Shown here one piece after another: positions 23,706 to 35,573 of a stretch of DNA of 64,000 nucleotides; positions within the stretch are counted from its first letter, which is position 1, and every line of letters begins with the position of its first letter. The DNA comes from Pictodentalium vernedei. Its lineage: Eukaryota > Mollusca > Scaphopoda > Dentaliida > Dentaliidae. Below the pieces are notes generated by a model, which was given only the letters and a program-made list of their open reading frames with translations, ran no database searches and had not been told where the DNA came from. Location of the stretch: assembly GCA_031216915.1 (NCBI GenBank), contig CM062297.1, positions 543,266,971 through 543,330,970 of the forward strand, read 5' to 3'. The position numbers and the translations under genes were made by a program.

Positions 23706-23995
23706 ACTATTCAAAGTTTGCTAAGCACCAAATATTTGACACATTGTGAAGTTTGCTTGTGACATATTTGCGATATTTTTGGTGGATATGATTGAGGAAT
23801 GTATTGAGATGGTGCCCAGTGTTTACATTAGCTCTCTTGACAGGCAGACGTTTCGTGACAGCCATGGAAAGCATGTACCCCTTGATTTTCATATTTTTGT
23901 GTCCTGTCTACATGTACATGACATGTGTAGGGTATTCAATCTTCCTTTCAACACAAACCCTTGTGATTTAATGATTGAATATGGCAAATGCAAAT

Positions 23996-24200
23996 GTAAG
24001 AAGACATTTGTCTGAAGCAGAATTGTGGCGGGATGGTGGAGCAAGGGGCTACCCATCATCAGGTTCGTGAAGCCCTTGGTGTGCACCATACGGTGGTCAC
24101 CAGAGCCTGGGCAAGATTTCAGCAGTAAGATGGCATGGTGTGGCGGAGACAGGGCAACATCTGCAGCTGAAGACCGGTTTTTAATCATTCAGGCCCATAG
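23996..24200 (+). pseudogene. Tc1/mariner-type transposase N-terminal fragment
   Basis: The frame beginning near 23999 reads RRHLSEAELWR, then MVEQGATHHQVREALGVHHT and VVTRAWARFQQ. This is the helix-turn-helix pattern of Tc1-like transposases, which binds the transposon ends. A stop follows at 'cagtaag', and the continuation RATSAAEDRFLIIQAHR appears in another frame to ~24190. The DDE catalytic region is absent: after 24200 the sequence is unrelated. It is therefore a truncated, frameshifted relic, and I see no inverted repeats that would define the parent element. Confidence 0.7.
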
Positions 24201-25968
24201 GATAATTGTTGCGTTTTCTTCATTGGTAACGAGACATATCACTGTTAGTGGCGGGGTACCAACCCTAATTTGCTTTTTAATTTTTACGGCATTCAATTGG
24301 TCGAAACCAAATGACGCCGATCAGTGTCCCGGTCACGATGATCACACTTCAAATATTGACTAAACTGCAGGGAATAACACAAAATTTTTTTAATTAGCTA
24401 ATAAGTTGAGCACACTCCATCATTATATGACCAGTTGTGGAAAGTATTTGTCAAGGAACAAGCAGTCAGAATGTTATTTTTATTTTGTAGATTTTTGACT
24501 TGAATCTGATTGTTTAAATATCCTGGGTAAACAAATATAAATGAGGAACTTGTAATTGCCAAGCTATCTGGACTAATGATGATGTGATTTATTTAGAGGG
24601 GTGCCTTCTCTGTTTACGTTGGAAACAAAATCGAACATGTTTTGTATCACCTCGTGCAATACAACTTGATTTTTATCGTACATTCAGAACAGTGGAAATC
24701 CAGTGTTTTAAATTAACACGTGTGTGATAAAAAGCATATCCACAAACCCATAAAGTTTTCAAGTTGTTGTTCCAACACTTCAGAATGGAGCCCAATTATG
24801 GGTTTCCAGCACTCAACCAATTAGTTTCTACTAGTATTTTATGATGAAAAACACTGGTGATGTTCGTGTGCCTGTGCAGCAGCTTTAAAATTCAATGGTA
24901 CAGAACTGTAATAACAAAAGAAGTCACAGGATTTTCACCTGACTGCTACTGCGTCTCAATTTGATGAATATCTTCTGTCCACTTTCATCTCAACAGTCTA
25001 TTACATGATGAAAACTGGAAATGTGAGAATATTGGTTAATAAATACTAAATTAGTGGTCTTGCCCTCCCCAGGATGAGAAGCCCCTCTCACATGACAAAA
25101 AATATCTAGTTGCATTGCATATCAAGGGAAATAATCAAATAAGCTAGAATTTCTGGCTGGATGAATATGGACAAACTCCCCTTTTATATAATAGATTTCT
25201 GTTTGATTTCCTTCCTTCAGTCTTAAATTCACATTATTTCATTCATGGAATTTCGACACACTGGTAGAGCGAACTTTCAGAAGATCACTTGGACATGAAC
25301 CCTGTTAGATGTCAAACCAAATCAAGTCATTTGCAGGATATATCCCTTGCCAATTATGATTTGATGAGTGAGCGAGTTGCATATTTCATTGCACAGGGTC
25401 TATGATGGAAAAACGTATTGTACTGTGATATCTCAAAAGGGGTCTCGTGAGATAAGATTGCTACCCACTTACACAAGTGGGTCAACATTTTATAAAAAAA
25501 ATACTGTGAGCAAATGAAAATGCCACTTCATATCCTAATTTTGTATATTTCTTTTTCGACATGTCAGATTCTACAGCATTGCAAGGAGAAAAGTGGATAG
25601 AGAATTTCAACCAGATCGCAAACCCAGTCACGACCCCATCTAAATTCTGTGTCCACTTTTGTGATCAAAACATTACATACCCAGTGGAAACTTTTTTTTG
25701 TCTCTTTAGATTAATCAGCCTCGTTTCTTATGAACAATTGAAAGGGCACCTTTGACTCCCCAAGAACTAATCAGCCTCGTTTCTTATGAATAATTGAAAG
25801 GGCACCCTTGACTCCCCAAGAACTGATTTTCTGTTTCCTGCTATAGAGTTCTGTTTAAACATGAGTTAATTGCTGGATATATTTTTGCTGAAAAAAGCAC
25901 CTTGATTAGCTCAAACAGAACATTCAAGAGACTCGAGCATGGATTCATTTGTTTGTTTTGTCTTGCAG
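24201..25968. other. mostly unique sequence, probably intron of the eRF3 gene
   Basis: No repeat family of the window is obvious here, which makes it one of the least invaded stretches. A 58-bp tandem duplication lies at about 25708-25825 ('aatcagcctcgtttcttatg' twice). The ORF at 25561-25755 has no domain that I recognise. Upstream exons of the eRF3 gene must lie to the left, but I could not identify them. Confidence 0.4.
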
Positions 25969-26058
25969 AACCACCACCACCAGTTCCACCAGAAAAAACA
26001 GCAAGAGAAAATCTTCCCCCGGAGGAAACTGAACAGTTTGAAAATATGGAAACTACAA
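25969..26058 (+). CDS. GSPT1: eRF3 (GSPT1) linker exon
   Basis: A 90-bp exon bounded by acceptor TTGTCTTGCAG and donor GTAAGC. It enters and leaves in phase 1. The frame reads EPPPPVPPEKTARENLPPEE followed by TEQFENMETT, a proline- and glutamate-rich segment. The next identified exon (50334-50513) has the same phase; the joint codon is A|AT, giving Asn. In eRF3 such an acidic, poorly conserved linker precedes the GTPase domain. eRF3 is the cytosolic GTPase that acts with eRF1 in translation termination and contacts poly(A)-binding protein. The exon alone would not be diagnostic; the assignment depends on phase continuity with the next exon. A further small exon could lie between them. Confidence 0.7.
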
Positions 26059-26284
26059 GTAAGCCTTTCTGTATGGGATGAGCAGTTATCCCCACTTTCA
26101 TCATTCTCACTTAATTTTATTTTATGTGCTTGTGCTTGCCCAACAAATTTCTGTTCCAACAAATCTGTCTGGTTACAAATTGCCATAAAAATCATGAATT
26201 TTCTATCAAATTTGAGTGTGTATTGCAGCTAAATCTCTGGGTTAATGTTAATGTTTATGCACCCTATGAGTGCCTGAATTCTAA

Positions 26285-26620
26285 CTGTTGCAATATGAAA
26301 TATATTCTTTAATAAACTTCTTCAGATCCACCACTCAGAATCTTGATATTTGGTATACAACCTCTCGAGGGGGATCAGATTCAAGTTGTTCAAATCAAGT
26401 TACTGGGTTCATATTTTGGCTTCTTATGGGAGCCCAAATTTGAACTTAGTGCAATTTGAGGAAAATTCTTTAAAAATATTCTTATTCAGATCCATCATTC
26501 AAAATAATTTGATATTCAGCATCCATATGGGGTCAGATTCAAGTTTGTTCAAATCAAGTCCCTGGATTCATGTTTTGCTCTGAATGGGAACCCAAATTTC
26601 TCGCATTTTTTTTTTTAGCA
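26285..26620 (+). repeat. 170-bp Helentron-like core units
   Basis: Two units: 'cttcttcagatccaccactcagaatc', 'gatatttggtatacaacc', 'ggggatcagattcaagttg', 'gcaatttgaggaaaattc'. No hairpin start is seen nearby. Confidence 0.65.
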
Positions 26621-26731
26621 AGACCCTTTTACTATTCCCACAACAAAAACCTAACATTACCACCTGTGCTGATGTTAGACGACCGGTCGCCAAAATAATA
26701 AGTCACAGTGACGTTTTTCATATCTGATCTG

Positions 26732-26975
26732 ACTAACAACCAAGCCTGAATATAAGCAACCTGTCATTTGCAAAACGAGGTCCCCATATAGTGGGCCGAT
26801 TTATCCTCTAGGTACATCTTTCTGTTTCTGCTTGAGACCTTGATTCAGACTGAGGTTCACAGAGGGTAAATTTTGTGATGCTACCTTGCTGTGCAGGGCA
26901 GCATCACCAAATTCACCCTCTGGAGACCTCATTTTGAAGATGACAGTCTGCTTATTTTCAGGCTTGCTAACAACT
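26732..26975. repeat. foldback element, ~110-bp arms
   Basis: 'actaacaaccaagcctgaat' and 'aacctgtcatttgcaaaacg' on the left pair with 'caaaatgaggtctcc' and 'cagactgtcatc' on the reverse strand of the right arm. Inner arms pair CAGAGGGTAAATTTTGTGATG with the right-hand 'catcaccaaattcaccctctg'. It resembles a foldback MITE. No ORF is present. Confidence 0.65.
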
Positions 26976-27204
26976 GTGAATCCTGATACAGTATTTTATA
27001 ATTTATTGCCTGCCTACCACTGGCCTTGAAAATGTGAGGGATGCGATTTGATGGCAACCACCCAGCCCATGAGATATCTCCACCTAAGCACTTAGAGAAT
27101 TTTGTGTTATGTCTATGTGTTATGTAATTTTGTATATTAGTATTTTTTAAAATGACAATGTGTTGTGCCGTCATAATATGAACATGATAAAGTGCATAAA
27201 AGCC

Positions 27205-27428
27205 TCCATGAGAACCCCAGGAAGAAAAGCAGTGCTTGTTTACTATGGTAAATAAGCTATATTTTACTGGTAAAATAGGATCCAGTCACCTTTGCTTGGG
27301 GTGGAAGTCTTCTAAAATGGGCAGCATGGGGGGATAAACGATTGACTGAATGTGACTTTATCTCCATGTTACTGTCACGATTAGCCATTGTGCAGAAGTA
27401 TGTGACCTTAAACACCAATAAATGAATA
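27205..27428 (+). repeat. SINE-like repeat (type 3) with common tail
   Basis: 'agaaaagcagtgcttgtttac', 'ggtaaaataggatccagtcacc' and 'aaaatgggcagcatgg' match the repeat at 42033-42257. The 3' end is the common 'cacgattagccattgtgcag' plus 'aaacaccaataaatgaataa'. No polymerase III boxes are visible, so it could be a 5'-truncated SINE or the 3' end of the partner LINE. Confidence 0.6.
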
Positions 27429-27649
27429 AGTCCATGAAAGGTAATCGTGATCAGCAGAATACAGCTCGTAAATTGCTCTATGTTGTGTCAAATTATTATT
27501 AATAAGAGAAGAAGACAGCGATATGTTCAAGATTCAGAGAAATTCTCAGAATGGTGGTTCAGTGCTGTTGATTTGGAAAAACGAGGAGAGTTGAAAACAA
27601 CACTTCCAAAAATCACAAGAAGAGTGATTGCACTCACCCTTCTTAATTT
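27429..27649 (+). other. short unassigned coding-like stretch
   Basis: An ORF ending at ~27653 reads QDSEKFSEWWFSAVDLEKRG and ELKTTLPKITRRVIAL. The tryptophan-rich pattern followed by TLPxIT is faintly like the alpha-2-macroglobulin/complement family, but the segment is too short to assign and lacks a clear acceptor. It is probably a chance ORF or an old exon relic. Confidence 0.15.
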
Positions 27650-28439
27650 TTAGCTCACCTGACTGCAAATCAGTGGGAGCTATTGCCATCACTTTCGTCC
27701 ATCGGCCGTTGTCCGTTAACTTTTTGCAAACTTGACTACTTCTTCACAACCACTAGGCCAAATCCAAACATATATTGCACAGACCATCTATGGAGTATAC
27801 CCTTTCTATTTTGTTCAAATGAAGCAGCTGCCATATTCGGGCTCTTGTTAATGCCCCAAAAACTTAAAAAACCTTTAAGAATCTTCTTTTCACAAACCAC
27901 CAGAGGGAATGCCTTGATATTTGGTATGGAATATCCTTTGGTGTAGAAGATTAACGTTTGTTCAAGGGAAGTTAGTAGGTCAATATTTGGGCTCTCTGTG
28001 GGGGCATATCCATTTTGGGCTCAGCCCAAAATTTCTATTTTAAGAACCAGTGGGCCAATTTCAACCAAATTTGGCATGTAGTATAAGTGAGTCCTAAGTA
28101 ATTGATTGGTTGCCCCCCCCCCCCCCCCCCCCCAATTTTTTTTTTATCACCGCCCCATTGCAACCCCAGGGGCTAAAAACAGAAGAAAAAAAAATCAAAA
28201 GCCCATATATCCCAAACCACAAGGAACAGTAAACTGTTATTTGATTTGAAGCATCCTCAGACTAGAGTAAGGGATTGGTTAAAAAAAAATTGCCATCGGT
28301 TCTATCAGGGTGGCTGGTAGAGAGTATTAAAAAAATTGTTGCAGTAATATATTTCCCTGTACAAATTGTTGAGAGTGCTTCAGACTGTTTACTATTATCA
28401 ATCACTTATGAAAACAAGAGATAGGAGAAACTCCTGTCA

Positions 28440-29350
28440 GCTGTCAAATACATATTATGTTAATGTATGAATACCTTTAATTTAACCCTCTCAAGACTGC
28501 AATGTGGGTTCCAAAGATTTTATTGATGCCATGAACAAACCCTTTCAATGCTGTATATGTTTTTTTCTTATTCCTTGGAAAAGAAATTGATCTGATTCCT
28601 GTACAATATCTTTAATTTAACCCTCTCATGACTTCAGTTTGTTTTTCCAAAGATTTTATTTCATGATGAACCCTTTCACCGCTTTCCACATATGTTTTTT
28701 TTTCTGGTTTCTTGTTTCTTGGAAACATTTATCTGATTTCTGTATGCATATCTTTAATTTAACCCCCTCAAGACTGCAATGTGGGTTCCAAAAATTTTAT
28801 TGATGCCATGATCAAATACTTTCAATGCTGTGCACATATGTTTTTTTCTGGTTCCATGGAAAAAAATTGATCTGATTCCTGTATGAATATCTTTAATTTA
28901 ACCCTCTCATGACTTCCGTGTGTTTTCCAAAGATTTTATTTTATGTTGAACCCTTTCAATTCTGTGGACATATATCAAGGGTCTCATACAGAAACAGAAA
29001 GTGGCTATCTCTCACCAGGATGGTCTCATGCAGAATAGGGCTATCGCAATACTAACAAAGAGCAGAGATAGATCCTTTCTGCATGAGACACTCTAAATGA
29101 ACATATTTTTCTGGTTTCTTGGAAACATTTATCTGATTCCTGTATGGATGTCTTTATTTTGACCCTCTCAAGACTTCAGTATGGCTTTCAAAGATTTTAT
29201 TGATGCCTTGATCAAACCTTTTCAATGCTGTCCACAGATATGTTTTTTGTTGTTTCTTGGAGAAAATTTCTCTAGTTAGTGTATGAATATCTTGAATTTA
29301 ACACCCTCAAGGCTTCAGTGTGGGTTCCAAAGATTTTATTTCATGTAATA
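28440..29350 (+). repeat. ~120-140-bp tandem units within the element
   Basis: Unit hallmarks: 'tctttaatttaaccctctca', 'gacttcagtgtgggttccaaag', 'attttattgatgccatga', 'ccctttcaatgctgt', 'atatgttttttttctggtt'. About seven units, each alternating between two variants ('tgatgccatgatcaa' and 'tcatgttgaa'). Confidence 0.7.
28977..29093. repeat. small foldback insertion in the satellite
   Basis: 'gggtctcatacagaaa' at the left pairs with 'tttctgcatgagacac' at the right. Inner 'gctatctctc' pairs with 'gagatagat'. It interrupts a satellite unit between 'tgtggacata' and 'aacatatttttctgg', so it inserted after the array formed. Confidence 0.6.
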
Positions 29351-29996
29351 CTGTTAAAGAAAACCTATTTTTGATTTCGTTAAAAATATTTTACCCCCAA
29401 AATAAGCCTTAATAAATTCTCTTTCTGTTTTGTTTATTTTTGATGCTTTAACCATTTTCACACAGACTTGCATTTACTGGTGGCAGTAAAATTCTGTTTC
29501 TCTAGTTTGAAAACTTTCTTATTCTTTAAAACCACTAGGCCAAATTCATTCATTTATGGCACAGACCATTTTTGGAGTAAACCTTTTCTCCTTTGTTCAA
29601 ATGAACCTGCTGCCATCTTCAGACTTGTGGAATTTACTCTTCTGATTTTTCCCTCCAAATTACTATATCTCTTAAGGTGGGATTAATGCTCCATAAGCCT
29701 AATATGCTTTTAAAATCCTCTTTTTATAAGCCACTTGCAATAATTTATTTTTTTTGGAGGGGGGGGGGGGGGGGGGGGGCAGTGAGAACCACAGTAGTTA
29801 AAAACAAAACAAAAATTCACAGAACAGAGCTTGCTAGAAAGCTTTCCTAGGACCAGCAGAAATGAATGGCCATAAAAGTTGGGTTGTGTCATAGCAAATT
29901 AAAAAAATTGCTCTTGCTGCTGATCACTTACTGATAAACTCATCACTTTTGACAACTTGAGCCAGGTGAGCGTTTTAGGCTCACTTGAGCCTCTGG

Positions 29997-30786
29997 TTTA
30001 ATGAGAGTGAAAATATTTTTCATAATCTTTTTGATTAGAATTTACCTTACGGTATGTAGTGACTAGAAGAAATTCATTAACTTTCTGATTCATGACTTAA
30101 AACAAAGCCAAGGGCAAAAATATTCTGCCAAAAATTGTGTGTCCCTCGGCAGCTGGAATAGCAGCCTTGGTAATGTTAATTATGATAGCCTGTCCTTCGA
30201 TTTAGAGTAAGAAGAAATACAAGATTGGTGAGATTTGTTTCTTTAAGCTTTCCCGGGGACGTTTTAGTCGATAGAATCCCAAACCAGCCCAATGCAGAGC
30301 ATGCATTCCTTCACTTTAGAAAGCTAACCAACTTGTTCTGACTTGTCATAGTATAAAAGGTTCCAGCATGAAGGTGTGCTAGGTTCGATCTGTTGAGCGT
30401 TCTAATAAAAGACAGCATGACTATTCTTGATGAAATTGCATGTAGCAGCAGTGTTCAAAGGGGTGAATTTTCATTAAGGAAATGTAATTATCAAATAGAA
30501 AAAAAGCAAAATCGACCTTTCCCCGAAAAGTCTATTGACCGCAATCTGTATAATGGGTCTAATAAGAAATATCTGCCCATAGTTATTGTGCTAAAAAAAG
30601 CCAATTTTTAAAGCAGAATAACTGAAATTTTGAAAACATTGAATTATTATTATTATCTCCCTTTACACAGTTGCAAAACAGCTTGTTAACGTGCATTACT
30701 TTTGTCATCGACTCAGGCTATTTTGCCAGGATTGACGGGAACCATAAATTAATAGTGGTCGTGTGTGTGACCATGTCGCTCTTTTT
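29997..30786. other. stretch without recognisable features
   Basis: Apparently intronic. The ORF at 30393-30611 has no recognised motif. No repeat of the window is evident. Confidence 0.35.
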
Positions 30787-32060
30787 AGTTCACCTGAGCA
30801 AAGCTCAGGGAGCTTTACTTATCACTTTCCATCCATCCATCAACTTTACATTATTGACTTCTCATAAACCACTGGGTCAAATTGAACCAAATTTAATGTG
30901 CATGTTCCTTATCATATGTCAATTCATCTTTGTTCAAAGAAAGTTGCCACGTCCACAGGGGGAACCACAAGGGGCACAACTCGGATTGTACTCATATATT
31001 TGAAAATATTTTTTTAAAAATCTCCAGAAGCATCAGTTAGAATTTTTTGATATTTGGTACACAACTTCTCTAGGGGTGTCAGATTCAAGTTTGTTTAAAT
31101 GGAGTTCCTGGGTAAATATTTGGGCTCCTTATAGAAGCCCGAATTTTAACTTTGTGCAATATGAGGAAGTTTCTTTAAAAATCTTCTTCAGATCCACCAG
31201 TCAGAATGCTTTCATATTTGGTATACAACATCTTTAGGTGGGGCAGATTCAATTTTGTTCAAATCGGGTCCCTGGGTTAATATTTGGGCTCTCTATTGGA
31301 GCCCAAATTTTAACTTAGTGCAATATGAGGGAATTTCTTTAAAAATCTTCTCCAGAACCATCGGGAGTGCGGGGGCCCAGTTGCCTACATGGAGGCACGA
31401 TGTTGCATGTGCTACGGCGTACTGCGAGACGATGGTGCACATGTCTTCAACCGCTGTAACCGTGCTTGAGCGGAGCTTGAACAGAGTTAGAATGTTGAGG
31501 AGCTGACAGTTGCTCGTCGATGCTCGGTGGTTCTCTCCGGGTACTCAGGCTTCCTCCACTCATAAAACTGTCACTATCACGATTAGCCATTGTTCATAAG
31601 TATGTGACCTTAAATACTAATGAATAAATAAATATTATCCAGAACCATCATTTAGAATCTTTTGATGTTTGGTGTGTACAACATCTCTGGGAGGGGTCAG
31701 ATTCAAGTTTGTTCAAATCGAGTCCCTGAGTTAATATTTGGGCTCCCTGTGAGCGCTTGAAATTTGAACTTTGTGCAATATGAGGAAATTTCTTTAAAAA
31801 TCTTCTTCAGATCCACCAGTCAGAATGCTTTCATATTTGGTATACAACATCTCTAGTGGGGTCAAATTCAAAGTTTGTTCAAATCGGGTCCCTGGGTTAA
31901 TATTTGGGCTCTGTATTGGTGCTCGAATTTTAACTTCTTTAAAACTCTTCTTCACATACACCAGTCAGAAATCCTTTCATATTTGATATACAACATCTCT
32001 ACGGATGTCAGATTCAAGTTTGTTCAAATTGAGACAATTTAACACAGACATTCTAGGACT
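30787..32060 (+). mobile_element. Helentron-like element with 165-170-bp units, SINE-interrupted
   Basis: The 5' hairpin AGTTCACCTGAG/CTCAGGGAGCT (30787-30814) is followed by 'atccatccatcaac' and then about five to six core units ('cttcttcagatccaccagtcag', 'catatttggtatacaacatc', 'gattcaagtttgttcaaatc', 'gggtccctgggttaatatttg', 'gtgcaatatgaggaa'). A SINE sits inside a unit at 31363-31638. I cannot see a terminal hairpin, so the right end is uncertain. Confidence 0.6.
31363..31638 (+). mobile_element. 5'-truncated SINE with 11-bp target duplication
   Basis: CCAGAACCATC occurs on both sides (31352-31362 and 31639-31649), the signature of LINE-driven insertion. The body matches the 41128 SINE from 'cagttgcctacatgg' to the tail 'taaatactaatgaataaata'. 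The tRNA-like head is missing. The duplication is still perfect, so the insertion is fairly recent. Confidence 0.85.
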
Positions 32061-33256
32061 ATTAACCCTTTACATAGTACCATGAAAAAAATTGTTTTTT
32101 GACAGCAGCTCAATGAGGGTGTTATAAGCTATGTTCTGGATTGTGACGCAATCATATTAGTCGGCAACCTCTCTTGAACTGGATCACATTTTGAGATGCA
32201 AATCAGAGCCTGAAGACGTTTTGCTCTTTGGACGTTTCATACCCTTGCCAAGTTGGATGTTTCGTACTCAGTTTTCTAAAGTCATTTTTCCCCCAATATT
32301 TTGGACGTTTCCAATCACTTTCCCCCATCGGTGAATGGTCATGCCCACAGTGTTTTGTTTTATGGGCAGGTTTTGAAAGCATTCCTTGTTAGTGTAGGTT
32401 ACCCACAGGACTACAATGATATACATGTCACAATTACACGAGTCGGGAGGTGTAAACATTGTCTGGTAGCATCAGACAAGAGGTACACAGAGTATTGTCT
32501 TTTTCTGTCTTCACTTGCATTTAACAAGTGACAAAAATGGCGAGGGTGTAATCTTGTTTTAATAACAAGGTTACACTCTCTGCATTTTTTTTTGTCAATG
32601 AAATTCCCCATTATCACTGCATTTTTTGTAGGCATCCTTGTTGAGGGTGAATTCCCGGTGCTGCGGTCACAACATTATGATTAGCTTGTGTTAACTAAGT
32701 TAGGATAGAAAATGGAACACATTTTTCTCGAACAAACCTTTTTTTACCTTATGAAATAAATAAAATTCAAACAGAATTCTTCATTTACCAATAATCAGTA
32801 GTATTTGTTCCTCATATACCAATGCAATACTTCCTACTGTACTATGTGATAACATAGTCTCAACTTCAAGGTCAAATTTAAGGAATAGTTCTTAACTAAA
32901 TAACAGATGAGGGAAATAGAATGGAAAATTATAATGGCATTAGCTCAGTCTGGAGTAATTCTCCAAATATACCATACATGTAGCTCAGACTGAGTCAGTG
33001 TTTTTTGATAGTTTTTTGCGTGTTTAATGTCCTACGCATGTGCCAGTCACTGCAGCTTCATGATTATGAACTGTCCATGTCAGACTGGGACAGTTCATAA
33101 TCAGGAAGTTGCACTGAATCTGTCTCATCATTACTGACTATCCTCATAATCACTGATCAGTATCATTTGAAGACTGCGAGAGTCTTGTACAAGATCTTTC
33201 TTCATCATCTTGACCTTCCGTCATATCGGAATCAGAATTGGCGCCAGGTACACTAT
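32061..33256. other. intronic stretch with three palindromes
   Basis: Inverted repeats lie at about 32536-32585 (AAAAATGG..GGGTGTAATCTTGTT against its complement) and 33060-33105 (TGATTATGAACTGTCC/GGACAGTTCATAATCA). A weaker one, around 'agctcagtctgga'/'agctcagactgagt', lies near 32942-32997. The ORF at 32301-32531 has no recognised domain. Confidence 0.45.
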
Positions 33257-34143
33257 TCAAATCATCTGACACTGGAACATTTGTATCTTCAGAATCAATA
33301 TATTCTCCTGCATTTGCAGCTTCAGGGTTCCCTTGACTTTTGCCCGCAAAGTTATGTCATCTGTTTTCATCTTTCTGCATTTAAGCTGACTGCTACTGAT
33401 GCCAAGTAAATTACATGTGGCGACACCTGAATCCAGTTTAGTTTTTCTTCTTGTCTCTTCTGTGTACTTTTGTACAGCTGCATGAATAATACTCTCTTGG
33501 TCCTGATCAGACCATTCAAAGTCATTTATTTTAATCATGAGTAGATCTTCCATACTCTCGTGTGTCATACTCATTCTTCGTTCATGAAGAATACCAATCA
33601 GATGACTGAACCTCGCCTCCACTACACTGTTACTTGTTTCCAAACATGATCTCCACTGTCATGCATACATTTGGGAATTCCACTCCGATAAACCAGAATC
33701 TTATTCCACAATGTTTGGGCATTCACACCTTTATACAAGTGATTCACATTTAGTTTTAAATCTTTCCACTCATTGCTTGCCTTTTCAAATTCAAAGTCAC
33801 TTTCAGCTAATGGCACAAAGAAATGTTTTGCAAAGATATTTCAAAGGCTCTAACTCATTCTTGTTTTCACACCAGTTTGCAGTGTTAAGCAAGGACATAT
33901 GATGATACAACTCAGTATCAAACATAGAGAAACGTTTAGTCAGACATGTGGTGACCGATTCTGCTGCCTTAGGTTTAATATTATCCACAGTTGACTTGGG
34001 CAGATTAACACGTGTGAGCTTCTCCAGTGATATGTAAGTGAAGGTGGGATTTTTAGTCCTTTTGCTATGCTGCCATTGGGGCATTCTGCTGAATCATGAA
34101 CTCTGACGAGGTTTCACCATAAGGTAAAGTCAAAACTTCAGTA
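33257..34143 (-). pseudogene. hAT-transposase-like gene, C-terminal part
   Basis: Reading leftward, successive frames give EVLTLPYGETSSEF, then SVTTCLTKRFSMFDTELYHH, NTANWCENKNELEPLKYL, and finally SNSVVEARFSHLIGILHERR with LLMIKINDFEW. The last pattern is the hAT C-terminal dimerisation region in KIAA1586/ZNF862-like proteins. Frame changes near 34075 and 33640 show decay. The coding sequence is cut at 34143 by the large transposon and resumes beyond it at 40705. hAT transposases are nuclear DNA-cutting proteins, and many animal relatives are domesticated. This copy cannot encode a full product. Confidence 0.75.
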
Positions 34144-34305
34144 TAGCGGGGGAGGAATTCGCTAGAATTGTGCACTTGGTGATACCTTCCTGAAATTTGG
34201 CATGATGTAAGGGTAGGCATCAGAGATTTCAAAATCGATCGGCTACAAGTTGGCACCATCCTCTAGCCACCACTAGCAGCGAAATCCAAAATGGCCGCCA
34301 AGCGG
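34144..34305 (+). repeat. left terminal inverted repeat of the Academ-like element
   Basis: Begins TAGCGGGGGAGGAATTCG. Blocks shared with the right repeat include AATTGTGCACTTGGTGATAC, GAAATTTGGCA, CGATCGGCTACAAGTTG and AATCCAAAATGGCCGCCA. About 160 bp, with small indels against the other end. Confidence 0.9.
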
Positions 34306-35573
34306 ATCGAAAAAAAGCTATTTTCGCCGATCGCACAACTGAAGCTCCAAACCTAACACCATACATGTGCTGTAATTGATGTGAATGATGGAGTGAAGCC
34401 CTTGGAACAAGTTGGGGGGAAGATTAATGGATAATGGGATCAGAATTTCCGTCGATGTGTGCGTCTGTGTGTCTGACTGTCAGTATGATCGTCCGTCCGT
34501 AGATAAATTAGTGTTGAATGTTTCTCGGGAATGCAATGGTCAAATGAACATGGTATGAGAGATTCCTGTCAACACATGAACAAGGGTACTCGATAGTATG
34601 CAGCAGTGGGGATACTTGGACATTTGATAATCCAATTAAAGTGACAGTCTATTCTCAACTTCCGGCATTTTCGATAGATTTATTTTCTAAGAAAATAAAA
34701 CTATCAAATTTCTAGAGGAGTTCTGGTTCAATCTCAACACCATAGCGACACGTCTGCCAGCAAGGGCAGTGCTGGAATGAACTCGGGATGCATTAGTTCC
34801 CGTTGTTAATTATACAATGTTATCTTGCCAGTATAGAACATTGGCAAAATGGGACTAGAAGGGGTGAGTGTATGTTTGCAGTCATTCGAGGTACAGGAAT
34901 ATTTTTTGACTACAAGTAGTATTCTTCATTTTCGGCCAGTTAAGATGTGGTGTGTTCCAAGTCAGGATTAATGTTGCCGACACTTAATGCCCATCCCTCA
35001 TGGTATGCTACTTTACCAGGGATATAGAGATATAGCCACCACTGGGAGCCAAAACATGACCTTTGATGTCGATGAGTGGTCGAAATGTTTTAGCGAATAA
35101 CTTATCGAAATATGATCCGGTATGGCAATTTGATACCTTACGTTAGATTTATTAGATCAACTCAGGTATGGATTCATTGAGACATGAGTGCGCTACAAGA
35201 TGAAGGATTTCCAAGTTGATTTGCTATGGAGTAGGAACTGACTAGTCACATGTGGCCTATGGCCAGAGAAAGACAAGGATACCATAGATGAACACACGGG
35301 TGAACGAAGGTATCAACTGTTGTACAGAGGCAAAATAGTTGGGGATATTGTATCATGCTATGCATGAATTAACACCGTCTTGTGCAGTAAATAACAGACT
35401 ATTTTCCGAAATCTAAAACTGTATTCCTATACCCCGGACAATGTAGCAAGCCACATGGGATGAACATTTGTTAGCAAAATCAACTCAACTAGAAACATGA
35501 CATGTGTTAACTGGCCGAAAATGGAAAAAAAAATACCAGAATAGGAGATGACTGGTCCTAACATGACAGTATA

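Larger units (their letters stand above)
27650..29996 (+). mobile_element. Helentron-like element with complete 5' and 3' ends
   Basis: Starts after a T run with hairpin AGCTCACCTGAC...GTGGGAGCT, then 'attgccatcac' and 'gtccatcggccgttgtcc'. The 3' end has the inverted 5' sequence (CCAGGTGAGC, 29962-29971), the hairpin AGGCTCACTTGAGCCT (29977-29992) and a final CTGG followed by TTTA. This matches Helitron-type ends (hairpin then CTRR, insertion before T). Inside are protein-free core sequences with duplicated 'ttttgttcaaatgaa.c.gctgccat' (27815, 29600), the satellite of the next entry, C21 (28113-28133) and G21 (29759-29779) tracts. No Rep/helicase gene is present, so it is non-autonomous. Confidence 0.65.
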
